Below, piece by piece: positions 51,959 to 61,049 of a stretch of 64,000 nucleotides of DNA (within the stretch, counting starts at the first letter, position 1; each line of letters starts with the position of its first letter). The DNA lies in contig LT984854.1 of NCBI GenBank assembly GCA_900258555.1, positions 546,195-610,194 of the forward strand. Direction: 5' to 3'. The stretch is from an uncultured Desulfobacterium sp. GTDB lineage: Bacteria; Desulfobacterota; DSM-4660; Desulfatiglandales; Desulfatiglandaceae. The notes below the pieces were generated by a model that saw nothing but the letters and a program-made list of their open reading frames with translations, made no database searches and was not told where the DNA came from. The position numbers were made by a program, and so were the translations under genes.

Positions 51959-52507
51959 TTGGAAACCGTTCGCACAGTCGTTGAAAACCTGATCCGCCTG
52001 GTCAAGGCGGAGATCGACCCGGACGCCCTGCTCGTCGCCGCGGACAACGTCTTCGAGGTGCCCAACGTCCCGAGCTTGATTCTGCAGGGACCGACGCTGG
52101 CGGAAAACGGAGACCGACGCACCATGGCCCGTATGCAGGAAAAGGACATCCCGAACCTCGTTTATGAGGAGTGCCGGTATCCCCGGCTCTACCACCTCGA
52201 CTTCGACGTCATCGTCACCGCCGGCCACGAAGGTGAACTGCTGGACCTCCAGGAAAGAGTGGCCCGTTTCTATCAGCTCCACCCGATCCTGGCCGTGGAA
52301 GACCGAGGCTTCCTCAACCTGACGGAGATCGTTCCCTTGGGCGGATTGCGACGGGTGAACCTGTCGAACCTGCGCCAGGGCAGCGGCCGCTGCCGGATCG
52401 AGGACTGTCCGGTTTACGACGGCCTCGTCAAAACGGGCCCGCTCATCAAAGACCGGCGGTTCGAGTTCCGGGACGGCGTCGAGGAGGATCGGCTCCATAC
52501 CCCATGA
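51959..52507 (+). CDS. Tail terminator-like protein (182 aa)
   Basis: The likely start is the TTG at 51959, since GGAGG stands 8 bases before it and motif copy 7 lies upstream. The N-terminus (TVRTVVENLIRLVKAEIDPD) and VYEECRYPRLYHLDFDVIVT fit the fold of neck tail-terminator proteins, which cap the tube. The assignment is mainly from position between the completion protein and the sheath. Confidence 0.65.
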   Translation: METVRTVVENLIRLVKAEIDPDALLVAADNVFEVPNVPSLILQGPTLAENGDRRTMARMQEKDIPNLVYEECRYPRLYHLDFDVIVTAGHEGELLDLQERVARFYQLHPILAVEDRGFLNLTEIVPLGGLRRVNLSNLRQGSGRCRIEDCPVYDGLVKTGPLIKDRRFEFRDGVEEDRLHTP

Positions 52508-52524
52508 AACAAGGAGGAACTACA

Positions 52525-52794
52525 GTGATCGAGATCAAGAATCTTCTGTTCCAACCGCTCACGTTCCACCTCGCGGGAGGCGGCCGGGGGCTTCATCTGA
52601 ACCCCCGCGAGCGCAGAACGCTGGGCGAGGGCGACATTTCCCCTGAGATCGATGCCGCGGCAAAACGGGGCTTCGTGTCGCTGACGCCGGTGACGCCGAC
52701 CGCCTCCGTACCCGAGACGCCGCGGGAAGAGCTGGTCGAGACCGAGACGGAGAGCACCGGCGCAAACGGCGGCAAGCGTCGGAAACGGAGGTAA
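52525..52794 (+). CDS. Small hypothetical protein before the sheath (89 aa)
   Basis: GTG at 52525 with an AAGGAGG site. It begins MIEIKNLLFQPLTFHLAGGG, with a short beta-rich half (LHLNPRERRTLGEGDISPEI), then a Pro/Thr/Glu linker and a basic tail GGKRRKRR. Similar small genes often precede sheath genes in myophages. Function is unknown. Confidence 0.7.
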   Translation: MIEIKNLLFQPLTFHLAGGGRGLHLNPRERRTLGEGDISPEIDAAAKRGFVSLTPVTPTASVPETPREELVETETESTGANGGKRRKRR

Positions 52795-52797
52795 CCC

Positions 52798-54654
52798 ATG
52801 GGCACATATCTTTCACCGGGCATCTATACCCGCGAAGTCGACTTCAGTTTCTACGTCAAGCAGATATCCACCTCCTCCTGCGGCATGGTGGGCGTGGCCG
52901 AACGCGGCCCGATCAATAAGCCCGTGCTGGTCACGAGCTGGGAGCAGTTCATCAACAAATTCGGCTCCTACCTGCAGGCCGGATACCTCGCCTACGCCGC
53001 AAGGGCTTTTTTCGATAACGGCGGCTCCGTCCTTTTCGTGAACCGCATCGCCCATCTGACCGATCCCACGGATCGGAACACCCTGACCGCCGTGAAGGCG
53101 CAAGCCGTCCTCAAGGACCGGCGCGCCGCGACTGCGTCACTCGCAACCGGCACCGTCGGCACGGATCGCATCGCGTGGCGGGCGATTCAGCTTGGTGCCG
53201 CGGGAAACGCCGTCTCCGTCGAACTCGTCGCTACGGGAAATGACACCCCTTTGTCTATCGGCGTCCTCGGACAGGCCGTCACCGTGAACCTGGCCACCGA
53301 CGGGGCTGGCGATCCTGTATCCACTGCGGACCAGGTGGTCGCTGCGCTCGTCGGTTCTGCGGAGGCCTCCGCGCTGGTCACGGCGGAAACGCAAGACACG
53401 GGCATCGTCCAAGCCGCGGCCACGGCGAAACTGTCCGGAGGCATGGACGCGATGGACACACTCAAGGTACGCGCGGCCGATGAAGGAACCTGGGGCGCAC
53501 GGCTCTCCGTTCAGGTAGAAGACGGTTCTCTCGATCCGAGCGGCGCGTTCAACCTGGTGGTCCGCCACAAGGGTGAAGTCGTGGAGGTTTTCAAGGACAT
53601 CTCCATGGACGAAGCGGCTCCGAATCATGTGGAGTTGGCTGTCAACGAACGGTCGGACTTCATTACCGTCGAGGACCTTGGAACGGCATCCGGCCTTCCG
53701 TCGGACCGACCGGTGATCGGTGTGTTCGATCTTTCGGGAGGAGACGACGGTCTTACGGGGCTGGACGACGCCGACTACTCGGGCGATCCGTCCCAGCACA
53801 CCGGGTTCTACGCTTTCGACGAGATCGACGCGCTGAATCTGATCATGGTTCCGGGCGTCACGACCGCCGAGGTGATCCACGCCGGCATCACCTACGCGGA
53901 AAACCGCCAGGACCTCATGCTTCTGGCCGAAGCGCCCATCCACCTCGAACCCCTGGAAGCGGTGGATTTCCGCAAGGGCCAGGGAATGTATTCCCACGGG
54001 GCGTTCAACTCGTCTTATGCCGCGCTCTACTATCCCTGGATCGAGATCAACGATCCGGTGACCGGAAAGCGCAAACTGGTTCCCCCGAGCGGAGCCGTGG
54101 CCGGATGCTACGCCCGCAGCGACAAGAAGACCCATGTCTGGTACGCACCCGCGGGCATCGACCGCGGCCGGGTCTTCAACGCCTTGTCCCTGGGCTACAA
54201 GACCAGCCGGGGCGAGCGGGACGTCCTCTATCCCGAAGGCGTCAACGTGATCGCCTCCTTCCCCGACAGCGGCATCAACATCTGGGGGCAGAAGACGCTG
54301 CAAAGCCAGCCCTCGGCCCTCGACCGCGTGAACGTGCGACGGCTGATGATGTTCATCGAGGAAGCTATCGCCGAGTCCTCGCGCTTCGTGGTCTTCGAAC
54401 CCAACAACCCGCAGACTTGGCGGGCGCTGATCCGGTTGATCAACCCCTTCATGCAGGACATCAAGGACAAAGGCGGCCTCTACGACTTCGCCGTCCAATG
54501 CGACGAGGAGACCAACACCCCGGCCGTGATCGACCGCAACGAACTCGTGGCGCGCGTCTTCGTCAAGCCGACCAAGACGGCGGAATTCATCGAGCTCAAC
54601 TTCGTGCTCACCGCCACGGGGTCCGATTTCAAAGAGATCTTCAAAACCGGGTAA
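52798..54654 (+). CDS. Contractile tail sheath protein
   Basis: 618 aa. The start (MGTYLSPGIYTREVDFS) is the classic sheath opening, followed by GVAERGPINKPVLVTSWEQF and AARAFFDNGGSVLFVNRI. The C-terminal conserved part has VYAPAGIDRG-like WYAPAGIDRGRVFNALSLGY, INIWGQKTLQSQPSALDRVN and VRRLMMFIEEAIAESSRFVV. It forms the contracting sleeve, defining the virion as a myovirus. A variable inserted domain lies at about 100-240. Confidence 0.95.
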   Translation: MGTYLSPGIYTREVDFSFYVKQISTSSCGMVGVAERGPINKPVLVTSWEQFINKFGSYLQAGYLAYAARAFFDNGGSVLFVNRIAHLTDPTDRNTLTAVKAQAVLKDRRAATASLATGTVGTDRIAWRAIQLGAAGNAVSVELVATGNDTPLSIGVLGQAVTVNLATDGAGDPVSTADQVVAALVGSAEASALVTAETQDTGIVQAAATAKLSGGMDAMDTLKVRAADEGTWGARLSVQVEDGSLDPSGAFNLVVRHKGEVVEVFKDISMDEAAPNHVELAVNERSDFITVEDLGTASGLPSDRPVIGVFDLSGGDDGLTGLDDADYSGDPSQHTGFYAFDEIDALNLIMVPGVTTAEVIHAGITYAENRQDLMLLAEAPIHLEPLEAVDFRKGQGMYSHGAFNSSYAALYYPWIEINDPVTGKRKLVPPSGAVAGCYARSDKKTHVWYAPAGIDRGRVFNALSLGYKTSRGERDVLYPEGVNVIASFPDSGINIWGQKTLQSQPSALDRVNVRRLMMFIEEAIAESSRFVVFEPNNPQTWRALIRLINPFMQDIKDKGGLYDFAVQCDEETNTPAVIDRNELVARVFVKPTKTAEFIELNFVLTATGSDFKEIFKTG

Positions 54655-54665
54655 GGAGGTAAGTC

Positions 54666-55127
54666 ATGCGCAGCGGCAACATGCCCAAGAGTCTGTATCA
54701 GAACTGGCAATTCGCCGTCGAGGTGAACGGCTTCGACGTGGCGCTCTTCAAGAAGGGCCAGGAACCCAAGACCGAGTTCGAGGAGGTAGCCTTCGCGCCC
54801 GCCGGTTCCATGTTCGACCAGAAGGTGGCCGGTCGGGTCAAGTTCGAGGACATCACCCTCGAGAAGGGGATTCTCCAGGACGGTTCCGACGAGGCCGCCA
54901 GGGAGTGGATCAAGAAGCAGGTGGACGTCAACGCCGTGGTCGGCGGCCTGCCCAACGACTACATGCGCGACATCGACCTCGTCCGCTACGACCGAACCGG
55001 CAACGAAACGCGACGGTGGACCCTGCACGGCGCGTGGATCAAGGTCCTGGAGTACGACGAACTCGAGGGCGCGAACACCGACAACACTATCGAGAAGCTC
55101 GCCATTTGCTTCCAGTATTGGACCTGA
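54666..55127 (+). CDS. Tail tube protein
   Basis: 153 aa from the ATG at 54666 with a GGAGG site. NWQFAVEVNGFDVALFKKGQ, then FEEVAFAPAGSMFDQKVAGR, ITLEKGILQDGS and WTLHGAWIKVLEYDELEGAN are typical of gp19-type tube subunits. It stacks as hexamers inside the sheath. Confidence 0.9.
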   Translation: MRSGNMPKSLYQNWQFAVEVNGFDVALFKKGQEPKTEFEEVAFAPAGSMFDQKVAGRVKFEDITLEKGILQDGSDEAAREWIKKQVDVNAVVGGLPNDYMRDIDLVRYDRTGNETRRWTLHGAWIKVLEYDELEGANTDNTIEKLAICFQYWT

Positions 55128-55143
55128 TCCGAGGAGGTAGATC

Positions 55144-55821
55144 ATGCACACCTTTGAATTGCCGAGCGGCCTCGAGATCGAGCTTCGGGAGATGACCGGG
55201 GCCGAGGAGGAATTGCTCACCAACCAGCGTCTCATCCGCACCGGCGACGCCGTGAATCAGGCGCTCAAGAACTGCATCGTGCGGCTGGGGGACAATGACG
55301 AACCGACGGTGAAGGATGTGCTCGACCTCCTCTCCGGAGACCGGTTGTTCGTTCTTGTCCGGCTGCGTCAGATCTCCCTCGGCGACGAGGTCGAGCTGGA
55401 ACTGACCTGCTCGAACACCGCCTGCCGGGCGTCGAACGCCGTCACGGTCAACCTGGAAGAGCTGGAGGTCACGCCTTACGGAGAGGAAAGGGAATTCGCC
55501 TTCACGCTCCCCGGCTCCGGGCGCAAGGTCCGGTTCGGCTATCTGGACGGCAACAAGGAAAAACGCCTGGCCGCTCTCAAGGAGCCTTCCATCTCCTCGG
55601 CCATGCTGATCCGGATCATCGACGTGGACGGCGCGCAGCCGACCAAGAAGCTTATGAACGATATGTCGATGCGTGACCGAAGCGCCCTCCGGCAGGAAAT
55701 GCTGCGGGTCGACGCGGGTGTCGACACAACCGTGGAGACCGACTGCGAATCCTGCGGGATGCGTATCCGCACGCGGCTGGAGGCGGAACCGGGTTTTTTG
55801 TTCCCCGGAGTTCGCTTGTAA
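55144..55821 (+). CDS. Tail assembly chaperone / gp26-like protein
   Basis: 225 aa from the ATG at 55144 with a GAGGAGG site. FELPSGLEIELREMTGAEEE is the common start of this family. Two Cys pairs (LTCSNTACRASN and ETDCESCGMRI) look like a zinc knuckle, as in T4 gp26-like proteins. It lies between the tube and tape-measure genes, the place of tail assembly chaperones. A slippery heptamer (55794-55800) near its end leads in frame -1 into a 56-codon extension that ends exactly at the tape-measure start. Confidence 0.8.
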   Translation: MHTFELPSGLEIELREMTGAEEELLTNQRLIRTGDAVNQALKNCIVRLGDNDEPTVKDVLDLLSGDRLFVLVRLRQISLGDEVELELTCSNTACRASNAVTVNLEELEVTPYGEEREFAFTLPGSGRKVRFGYLDGNKEKRLAALKEPSISSAMLIRIIDVDGAQPTKKLMNDMSMRDRSALRQEMLRVDAGVDTTVETDCESCGMRIRTRLEAEPGFLFPGVRL

Positions 55822-55970
55822 GGGACGCGTTTTTCCTCGCCTACGGCGGGCTCCACTGGAGTTTCTCGGAAACGCGGGCGCTGCCGCTCTCGGTCCGCCG
55901 CGAATTCGTGGAGGCCCTGGAGCGGCAGCTCGCTTTTGAGCGTGAAGAACTGGAGCGCAGGCGCACATGA
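55794..55970 (+). CDS. -1 frameshift extension of the tail chaperone
   Basis: T TTT TTG at 55794-55800 fits the X-XXY-YYZ rule in the zero frame of the chaperone gene. Shifted back one base, the frame stays open to the TGA at 55968-55970, adding about 56 residues including LVRDAFFLAYGGLHWSFSET and VRREFVEALERQLAFEREEL. The extension has no good start of its own and fits the 'T' part of G/GT chaperones. Its TGA overlaps the tape-measure ATG at 55967. Confidence 0.65.
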   Translation, partial: FFVPRSSLVRDAFFLAYGGLHWSFSETRALPLSVRREFVEALERQLAFEREELERRRT

Positions 55971-58900
55971 ACGGAGATCTTGGACTGGGCATCATCGTTT
56001 CGATGAAGGACGCGTTCTCGCAGAACGCGGGCCGGGTCCAGTCGTCCATGCAGTCGCTGGACGCGACGGTGGCCGCCTCCAGCGAGCGCATGACGCGCAA
56101 TCTCGACCGAATCCAGAAAGGCACCATGATGATCGGCGCGGGCCTGGCGCTCATGGCCGTGCCCGTCGGACTCGTGGCCTCCACCGCCGCGACCCAGAAA
56201 GCCCTGGGCGAGATGGCATCGCTCGGAATCAAGGACCTTCGCGCTCTCGAGGACGCCTCCGAGAGCTTCACCAATACCTGGGCCGGTTACAGCAAGGCCG
56301 AGTTCATCAGCGCGGCCTACGACGTCAAGTCTGCTCTATCCGCCTTGAGCGACGAAGCCGTGGGCACTTTCTCCGCTATGGCAGCCCTGACCGCGAAAGC
56401 CACGAAAGCCAGCATCCAGGAGATGGTCGGCACCTTCACCACCGGGTACGGCATTTTCAAACCGATCATGGCGGACATGACCGACATGGAGTGGGCCAAG
56501 GCCTTCTCCGGGGCCATGGCCCAGACCGTGGCGTCGTTCAAGACCACAGGGGCGCAGATGGCGGAAGCCGTCAAAAACATCGGCGCTGTGGCCGCCTCCT
56601 CCAACATCCCGCTGCAGGAACAGCTCGCCATTCTCGGACAACTGCAGACCACCATGCCCGGTTCGGAAGCCGGAACACTCTACAAGGCTTTCATCATGAA
56701 GGCTGCCGAAGCCGGTGAGCAGTTGGGGCTGTCCTTCGTGGATTCCACGGGGAGACTCAAAGGGGTCATCCCCATTCTCCAGGAGATCAAGTCGCGATTT
56801 CCTGACCTTACCCAAGCCGCCGCGCAGGTGCAGATCAAGAAAGCGTTCGGCTCCGACGAAGCGGTGAAGTTCCTGCTTCAGATGTCCCAGGGGATGGAGT
56901 CTCTGGAGGGCAACATCAGCTCCATCGAACAGGCGATGAAAAGCGGCACCGCCGTCACCGAGGAAATGGCGCGGGCCATGAACATGGACATCGGCAGCCA
57001 ATTCCAGCTTCTGCGCCAGCAGGTCGGAAACCTCGCTGAAATCCTCGGCCGCACGCTCCTGCCGGTGGTCACACCGATCATCCAGGGGATATCGAAGGCC
57101 GTCCTGTTTTTCCAGAAGCTCGCACGTTCGATGCCGGGGTTGACCAGGGTCCTTCTGACCTTGTCCATGGCTCTGGGTGCCGTGCTGGTCGTCGTCGGAG
57201 GAGTGATCGCCGCGGCCGGGACCATCGGCCTGATGCTCCCCGCCATCAAGGCCGGGCTTGCCGCCATGGGCGCGGCAATCGCCGGCGTGGGAAGCGCGTT
57301 CGCCGCATACTTCCTCCCGGTGGTCGCGATCATCGGCGGTGTGGTGCTCGCCGTCTATCTCCTCAAGCGGGCTTGGGAGACCAACTTCGCCGGCATCAGG
57401 GACACCATCCTCGGCGCGTGGGAAAAGGTTCAACTCGTGTTCCAGGGAATCCGGGCGCTCGTCACATCGCTCTCCGGTGGAGCCGGGACCATGTCGGCCG
57501 ACCTGGCCCGGAAGCTCGAACAGGCCGGACTGATGGGACTGGTGGTCACGGTCTTCCGCATCTATTACCGGGTGCGCCAGTTCCTGACCGGCTTGTGGGA
57601 GGCCTTTTCGGATGCGTTCGGAAAGATCAGAGCGATTCTCGAACCCGCGGTCCGGGCGCTCATGCAGGCCTACGGCACGCTGTACAATGCGATCTTCTCG
57701 GTCCTTGAAATCTTCGGTTTGGCGGCATCTTCCGCCGATGCCTCCTCCTACCGAAGTCTCGGCGAGACCCTCGGCACGGTGCTCGGTGTGATCGCCAAGG
57801 TCGGCGCGTATCTCCTAAAGTTCGTCATCTACAACATGGCGGTTGTCATCACGGTGGTCGCCTGGGTCGTGCGCGCGGTCGTTTGGCTCGGCAAGACCAT
57901 CGTCACCGCCTTCATCGAGGCGGGGAAGTTCATCTACAAGTTCTTTCTGCCGGTCCGGCTTTTGGTCGAGGCACTCCGCATGGCGGCGCGCGTCGTTTAC
58001 GCGGTTTGGCAGGTCCTCACCGGTGACCTTTCCGTGCTCGACGGGCTCAAGGCCATCGGTGGAGCGGTCTTTGATTTCCTGGCAACGCCGTTCCGCTGGG
58101 CCAGGGACGTGATCGTCGGTGTCTGGGATTTCATCAAGGGACTCTTCTCCGCCGTCGGAAGTTTCTTCGTTTCCGCGGCATCGGCCTTGGCTGCAGCCTT
58201 CATGAACCTGCCTCTGGTCCGAACGCTGGCCGATATCTTCGGCGCGGTCCGGGGATTCCTTTCCGGCGACACGACTTTCTTCGAGGCGGGCAAGGCGATC
58301 CTCGTAGCAGTCGGCAAGGGTATCTGGTCGGCGGTCACCTATCCGTTCGATATGCTCAAGAAGGCTCTCGGGTGGCTCCGCAGACTGCTGCCTTTTTCAG
58401 ATGCGGAGACCGGTCCCCTGGCAGACCTCACCGGCTCCGGAGCGGCCATCCTTAAGACACTGGCCAAGGGAATGCTCGGCGTTTTCTCCCTGCCTGGCAA
58501 GGTGCTGGGCCTGGCGCTGCAAGGAATGCTGGACGCGGTCCGCTGGGTATTTGACGGCTTGAAAAGCCTGGGTGGCGGCATCCTCTCCGCGGTTACCTGG
58601 CCGTTCAGAAAAGGAGCGGAGGCCGTGTCCGCCGTCTGGCGTACTGTCGGCACTGCGGTATCGGACGCTTGGGACGGGCTCACAACGCTCGGTCGTGGAG
58701 CTGCAGGTGTGTTGGCCGCGCCCTTCAGTTGGATGTTGTCCGCGGCCGGGACTGCCTGGAACGGCATCGAGCAAGCGGCGTCAAGACTCTGGACCGGCAT
58801 CGGCAACATCGGGCGCACGGCTTGGTCGGTGGTCAGCACGCCGTTTTCGTGGATCGCCGGTTCCGCGGGAGCGGCCTGGGACCGGGTTCAAACCTCCGCC

Positions 58901-59872
58901 GGCGCGGCCTGGGATGGAATCGGCAACCTACTGCAAGGTGGATGGAACCGACTCGGTTCGCTGTTCCAGTCGTCCTGGTCGCTCCTCTCCGCACCATTCG
59001 ACTGGATCGCAGGAACCGCTTCCTCCGCTTGGAGCCGGATCACCGGCACGGCGTCGACGGCATGGGACACCCTCAAGACCATGGCACAGAGCGCCTGGGA
59101 GTGGATCAAGGCCCCTTTCGAGGGGCTGGCATCGGTCGCATCGTCCGCATGGGAACAAATCAAGACCGCCTCATCGAGCGCCTTCGGGTCTCTGGCGTCC
59201 AGCGTGTCCTCGTTGGCGGGCTCGGCCTTTGAAAGCGGCAGGGCGTTCATGACCGCGGTGGGCGACGGCATCAAGTCCGCCGTGAGCGCGCCGTACCAAG
59301 CCGCAAAGTCGGCCCTTTCGTTCGTGCGGAATCTGCTGCCCTTTTCCGATGCCAAGGAAGGCCCGCTCGCTGACTTGACCCGAAGCGGTGCGGCGCTGAT
59401 TCAGACCCTGGCCGGAGGCATCACCAAGGCTGCGTCCGCGCCCGCCGAGGCCATGAGCCGCGCATTCGGGTTCATGACCGGGCTGACCGGCAAGATCGCC
59501 GCTCCGGCCATGTTGGCGGGAACCCTGGCGCTCACACCGGTTATGGCGGCAGAAGCACCGACGCTTGCCTCTTCCCTGGAAAGCACCGGAGCGGCGGTTC
59601 CGATGGAGCGACCGGCCGCTTCTCTTCCCACCGGCCAGGCCCGTCTTCTTGGTGAGACCAAAGGAGCGCTCGGTCCGGAGTCCGGCATGCCCGCATTACC
59701 TCCGGGAGAGACGCTTCGCCCGGTGCTCGAATCCTTGCTGGCGAAATTAGACCAGCTCGGCGAGCGGCCCATCGAGGTGTCGGTGACCACGATGCTCGAC
59801 GGACGGCAGGTGGCCCGTTCCGTGTACCGGGACCTGCGCGAGCGCAAGATCAAGAACTACGAGACGCTGTGA
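55967..59872 (+). CDS. Tail tape measure protein
   Basis: 1301 aa. It begins MNGDLGLGIIVSMKDAFSQN, has a TP901-type core (ATQKALGEMASLGIKDLRAL, then FISAAYDVKSALSALSDEAV) and several hydrophobic stretches (MMIGAGLALMAVPVGLVAST near 55 and others at about 390-460 and 610-650). From about 900 to 1080 it has repeated Trp-rich units such as SAGAAWDGIGNLLQGGWNRL. Its length sets tail length and it is ejected into the host. The chaperone before it probably binds it. Confidence 0.93.
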   Translation: MNGDLGLGIIVSMKDAFSQNAGRVQSSMQSLDATVAASSERMTRNLDRIQKGTMMIGAGLALMAVPVGLVASTAATQKALGEMASLGIKDLRALEDASESFTNTWAGYSKAEFISAAYDVKSALSALSDEAVGTFSAMAALTAKATKASIQEMVGTFTTGYGIFKPIMADMTDMEWAKAFSGAMAQTVASFKTTGAQMAEAVKNIGAVAASSNIPLQEQLAILGQLQTTMPGSEAGTLYKAFIMKAAEAGEQLGLSFVDSTGRLKGVIPILQEIKSRFPDLTQAAAQVQIKKAFGSDEAVKFLLQMSQGMESLEGNISSIEQAMKSGTAVTEEMARAMNMDIGSQFQLLRQQVGNLAEILGRTLLPVVTPIIQGISKAVLFFQKLARSMPGLTRVLLTLSMALGAVLVVVGGVIAAAGTIGLMLPAIKAGLAAMGAAIAGVGSAFAAYFLPVVAIIGGVVLAVYLLKRAWETNFAGIRDTILGAWEKVQLVFQGIRALVTSLSGGAGTMSADLARKLEQAGLMGLVVTVFRIYYRVRQFLTGLWEAFSDAFGKIRAILEPAVRALMQAYGTLYNAIFSVLEIFGLAASSADASSYRSLGETLGTVLGVIAKVGAYLLKFVIYNMAVVITVVAWVVRAVVWLGKTIVTAFIEAGKFIYKFFLPVRLLVEALRMAARVVYAVWQVLTGDLSVLDGLKAIGGAVFDFLATPFRWARDVIVGVWDFIKGLFSAVGSFFVSAASALAAAFMNLPLVRTLADIFGAVRGFLSGDTTFFEAGKAILVAVGKGIWSAVTYPFDMLKKALGWLRRLLPFSDAETGPLADLTGSGAAILKTLAKGMLGVFSLPGKVLGLALQGMLDAVRWVFDGLKSLGGGILSAVTWPFRKGAEAVSAVWRTVGTAVSDAWDGLTTLGRGAAGVLAAPFSWMLSAAGTAWNGIEQAASRLWTGIGNIGRTAWSVVSTPFSWIAGSAGAAWDRVQTSAGAAWDGIGNLLQGGWNRLGSLFQSSWSLLSAPFDWIAGTASSAWSRITGTASTAWDTLKTMAQSAWEWIKAPFEGLASVASSAWEQIKTASSSAFGSLASSVSSLAGSAFESGRAFMTAVGDGIKSAVSAPYQAAKSALSFVRNLLPFSDAKEGPLADLTRSGAALIQTLAGGITKAASAPAEAMSRAFGFMTGLTGKIAAPAMLAGTLALTPVMAAEAPTLASSLESTGAAVPMERPAASLPTGQARLLGETKGALGPESGMPALPPGETLRPVLESLLAKLDQLGERPIEVSVTTMLDGRQVARSVYRDLRERKIKNYETL

Positions 59873-59879
59873 GGAACGC

Positions 59880-60191
59880 ATGAAACGGGTATTCATTTGC
59901 AGCCGGTACGCCGGGGACGTTCCCCGGAACACGGCGACCGCCGAACGGCTCTGCCGGAAGGCGGTGGAGCGCGGTTGCGCACCCTTCGCGCCGCATCTTC
60001 TCTACACGCGCTTTCTCGATGACGGGAAGACCTCCGAGCGCGAGGCAGGCATCGCCTGCGGCCTGACGTTCATGGAGATCTGCGACGAGGTCTGGGTGTT
60101 CACCGGCGAAGGCCTTTCCGACGGCATGCGCCGGGAAGTCGATCATGCCCGACGTCTGGGCAAGCCCGTGGTCGAACTGGAGGTGCTGTAG
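59880..60191 (+). CDS. DUF4406-like nucleoside deoxyribosyltransferase-fold protein
   Basis: 103 aa from the ATG at 59880. MKRVFICSRYAGDVPRNTAT, CDEVWVFTGEGLSDGMRREV and DHARRLGKPVVEL match small proteins of the nucleoside 2-deoxyribosyltransferase-like fold. It may cleave or sense nucleotides. It is unusual between the tape measure and baseplate genes and looks like a small accessory gene. Confidence 0.75.
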   Translation: MKRVFICSRYAGDVPRNTATAERLCRKAVERGCAPFAPHLLYTRFLDDGKTSEREAGIACGLTFMEICDEVWVFTGEGLSDGMRREVDHARRLGKPVVELEVL

Positions 60192-60193
60192 CC

Positions 60194-60664
60194 GTGGCTT
60201 GGGACCGGAAAGAGATCACCGCGTACTTGGTGGACGTGGATACGGGCGACTACCTCGATTTCCAGTACAACCCGAACGACATCGTCGACGAGAAGAGCAC
60301 GGCCTATGCGGCCATCAAGATTCCGGGCATGAGCCATCCCCGCTACCAGTACGTGGCCGGCGAGCCGCGCAAGATCGGCTTCAAGCTGGTCTTCTTCAAA
60401 GGGTCCGTGAAGGAGTCGGTGGACTGGCTGCGCTCTCTGCTCTATCCCGAACACGCCGGAACCATGCTCCAGAACGCCCCGCACCGGGTGATCTTCATGT
60501 TCGGAGACCTTTATCCGGGCGTGCTTTGCGTCGTCCGCCAGGTGAAGGCCCGGTTCTTCCACATGTTCGACCGGGACAACCTGCTGCCTCAGCATGCCGA
60601 AGTGGACGTGATGCTCGAGGAATACATCGATCAGTCCGTGGACTATTCGGAGGTGCGCGGATGA
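60194..60664 (+). CDS. Baseplate/tube-initiator-type protein
   Basis: 156 aa, GTG start at 60194, 2 bases after the previous stop. DVDTGDYLDFQYNPNDIVDE and YVAGEPRKIGFKLVFFKGSV resemble the contractile-injection tube/baseplate initiator family ('F-x-(F/Y)-N-P' segment). It probably links the tube to the baseplate hub. The next gene overlaps its stop. Confidence 0.75.
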   Translation: MAWDRKEITAYLVDVDTGDYLDFQYNPNDIVDEKSTAYAAIKIPGMSHPRYQYVAGEPRKIGFKLVFFKGSVKESVDWLRSLLYPEHAGTMLQNAPHRVIFMFGDLYPGVLCVVRQVKARFFHMFDRDNLLPQHAEVDVMLEEYIDQSVDYSEVRG

Positions 60665-60951
60665 TCGGACGGCGATCCAGATACGCGGCATCCATTCTCT
60701 ACACATCGGGCGACGGGGATTTTCTGGGCACGCGTCTTCCGACCGAGGACAAGCCGCGCCCCGACGACCGGTTTCACACGGTGATCGAGGGGGACCGGGT
60801 CGATTTGCTCGCCCATCGCTATCTGGGACAGGCCGATCTCTGGTGGATCATCTGCGACTACAACGACATTTTCTTCCCCCTGGACCTGACGCCGGGGACC
60901 ATCCTGCGCATCCCATCGGCGGAACACGTCAGCATGCGGCTTCTGGACTGA
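60661..60951 (+). CDS. Tail protein X-like (LysM-type) protein
   Basis: 96 aa from the ATG at 60661 (ATGA overlap). VDLLAHRYLGQADLWWIICD, then YNDIFFPLDLTPGTILRIPS, is the LysM-like core of gpX/gp53-type baseplate proteins. It helps assemble the tail tip. Confidence 0.85.
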   Translation: MIGRRSRYAASILYTSGDGDFLGTRLPTEDKPRPDDRFHTVIEGDRVDLLAHRYLGQADLWWIICDYNDIFFPLDLTPGTILRIPSAEHVSMRLLD

Positions 60952-60975
60952 GTCCCCGGACTCGTCCATCTATCC

Positions 60976-61006
60976 CGACACCTCGCGCCCCGCGCCGGTA
61001 AGTATC
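60976..61006 (+). promoter_or_regulatory. Two-block phage motif, copy 8
   Basis: CGAC at 60976-60979, 17 bases, GGTAAGTATC at 60997-61006 (one change). It lies before the hub gene. A CCGCC-CTTCA-GGCGG hairpin (about 61016-61030) follows. Confidence 0.68.
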
Positions 61007-61049
61007 CGGTGGAGTCCGCCCTTCAGGCGGTCCCACTGGAGACCGGTGC

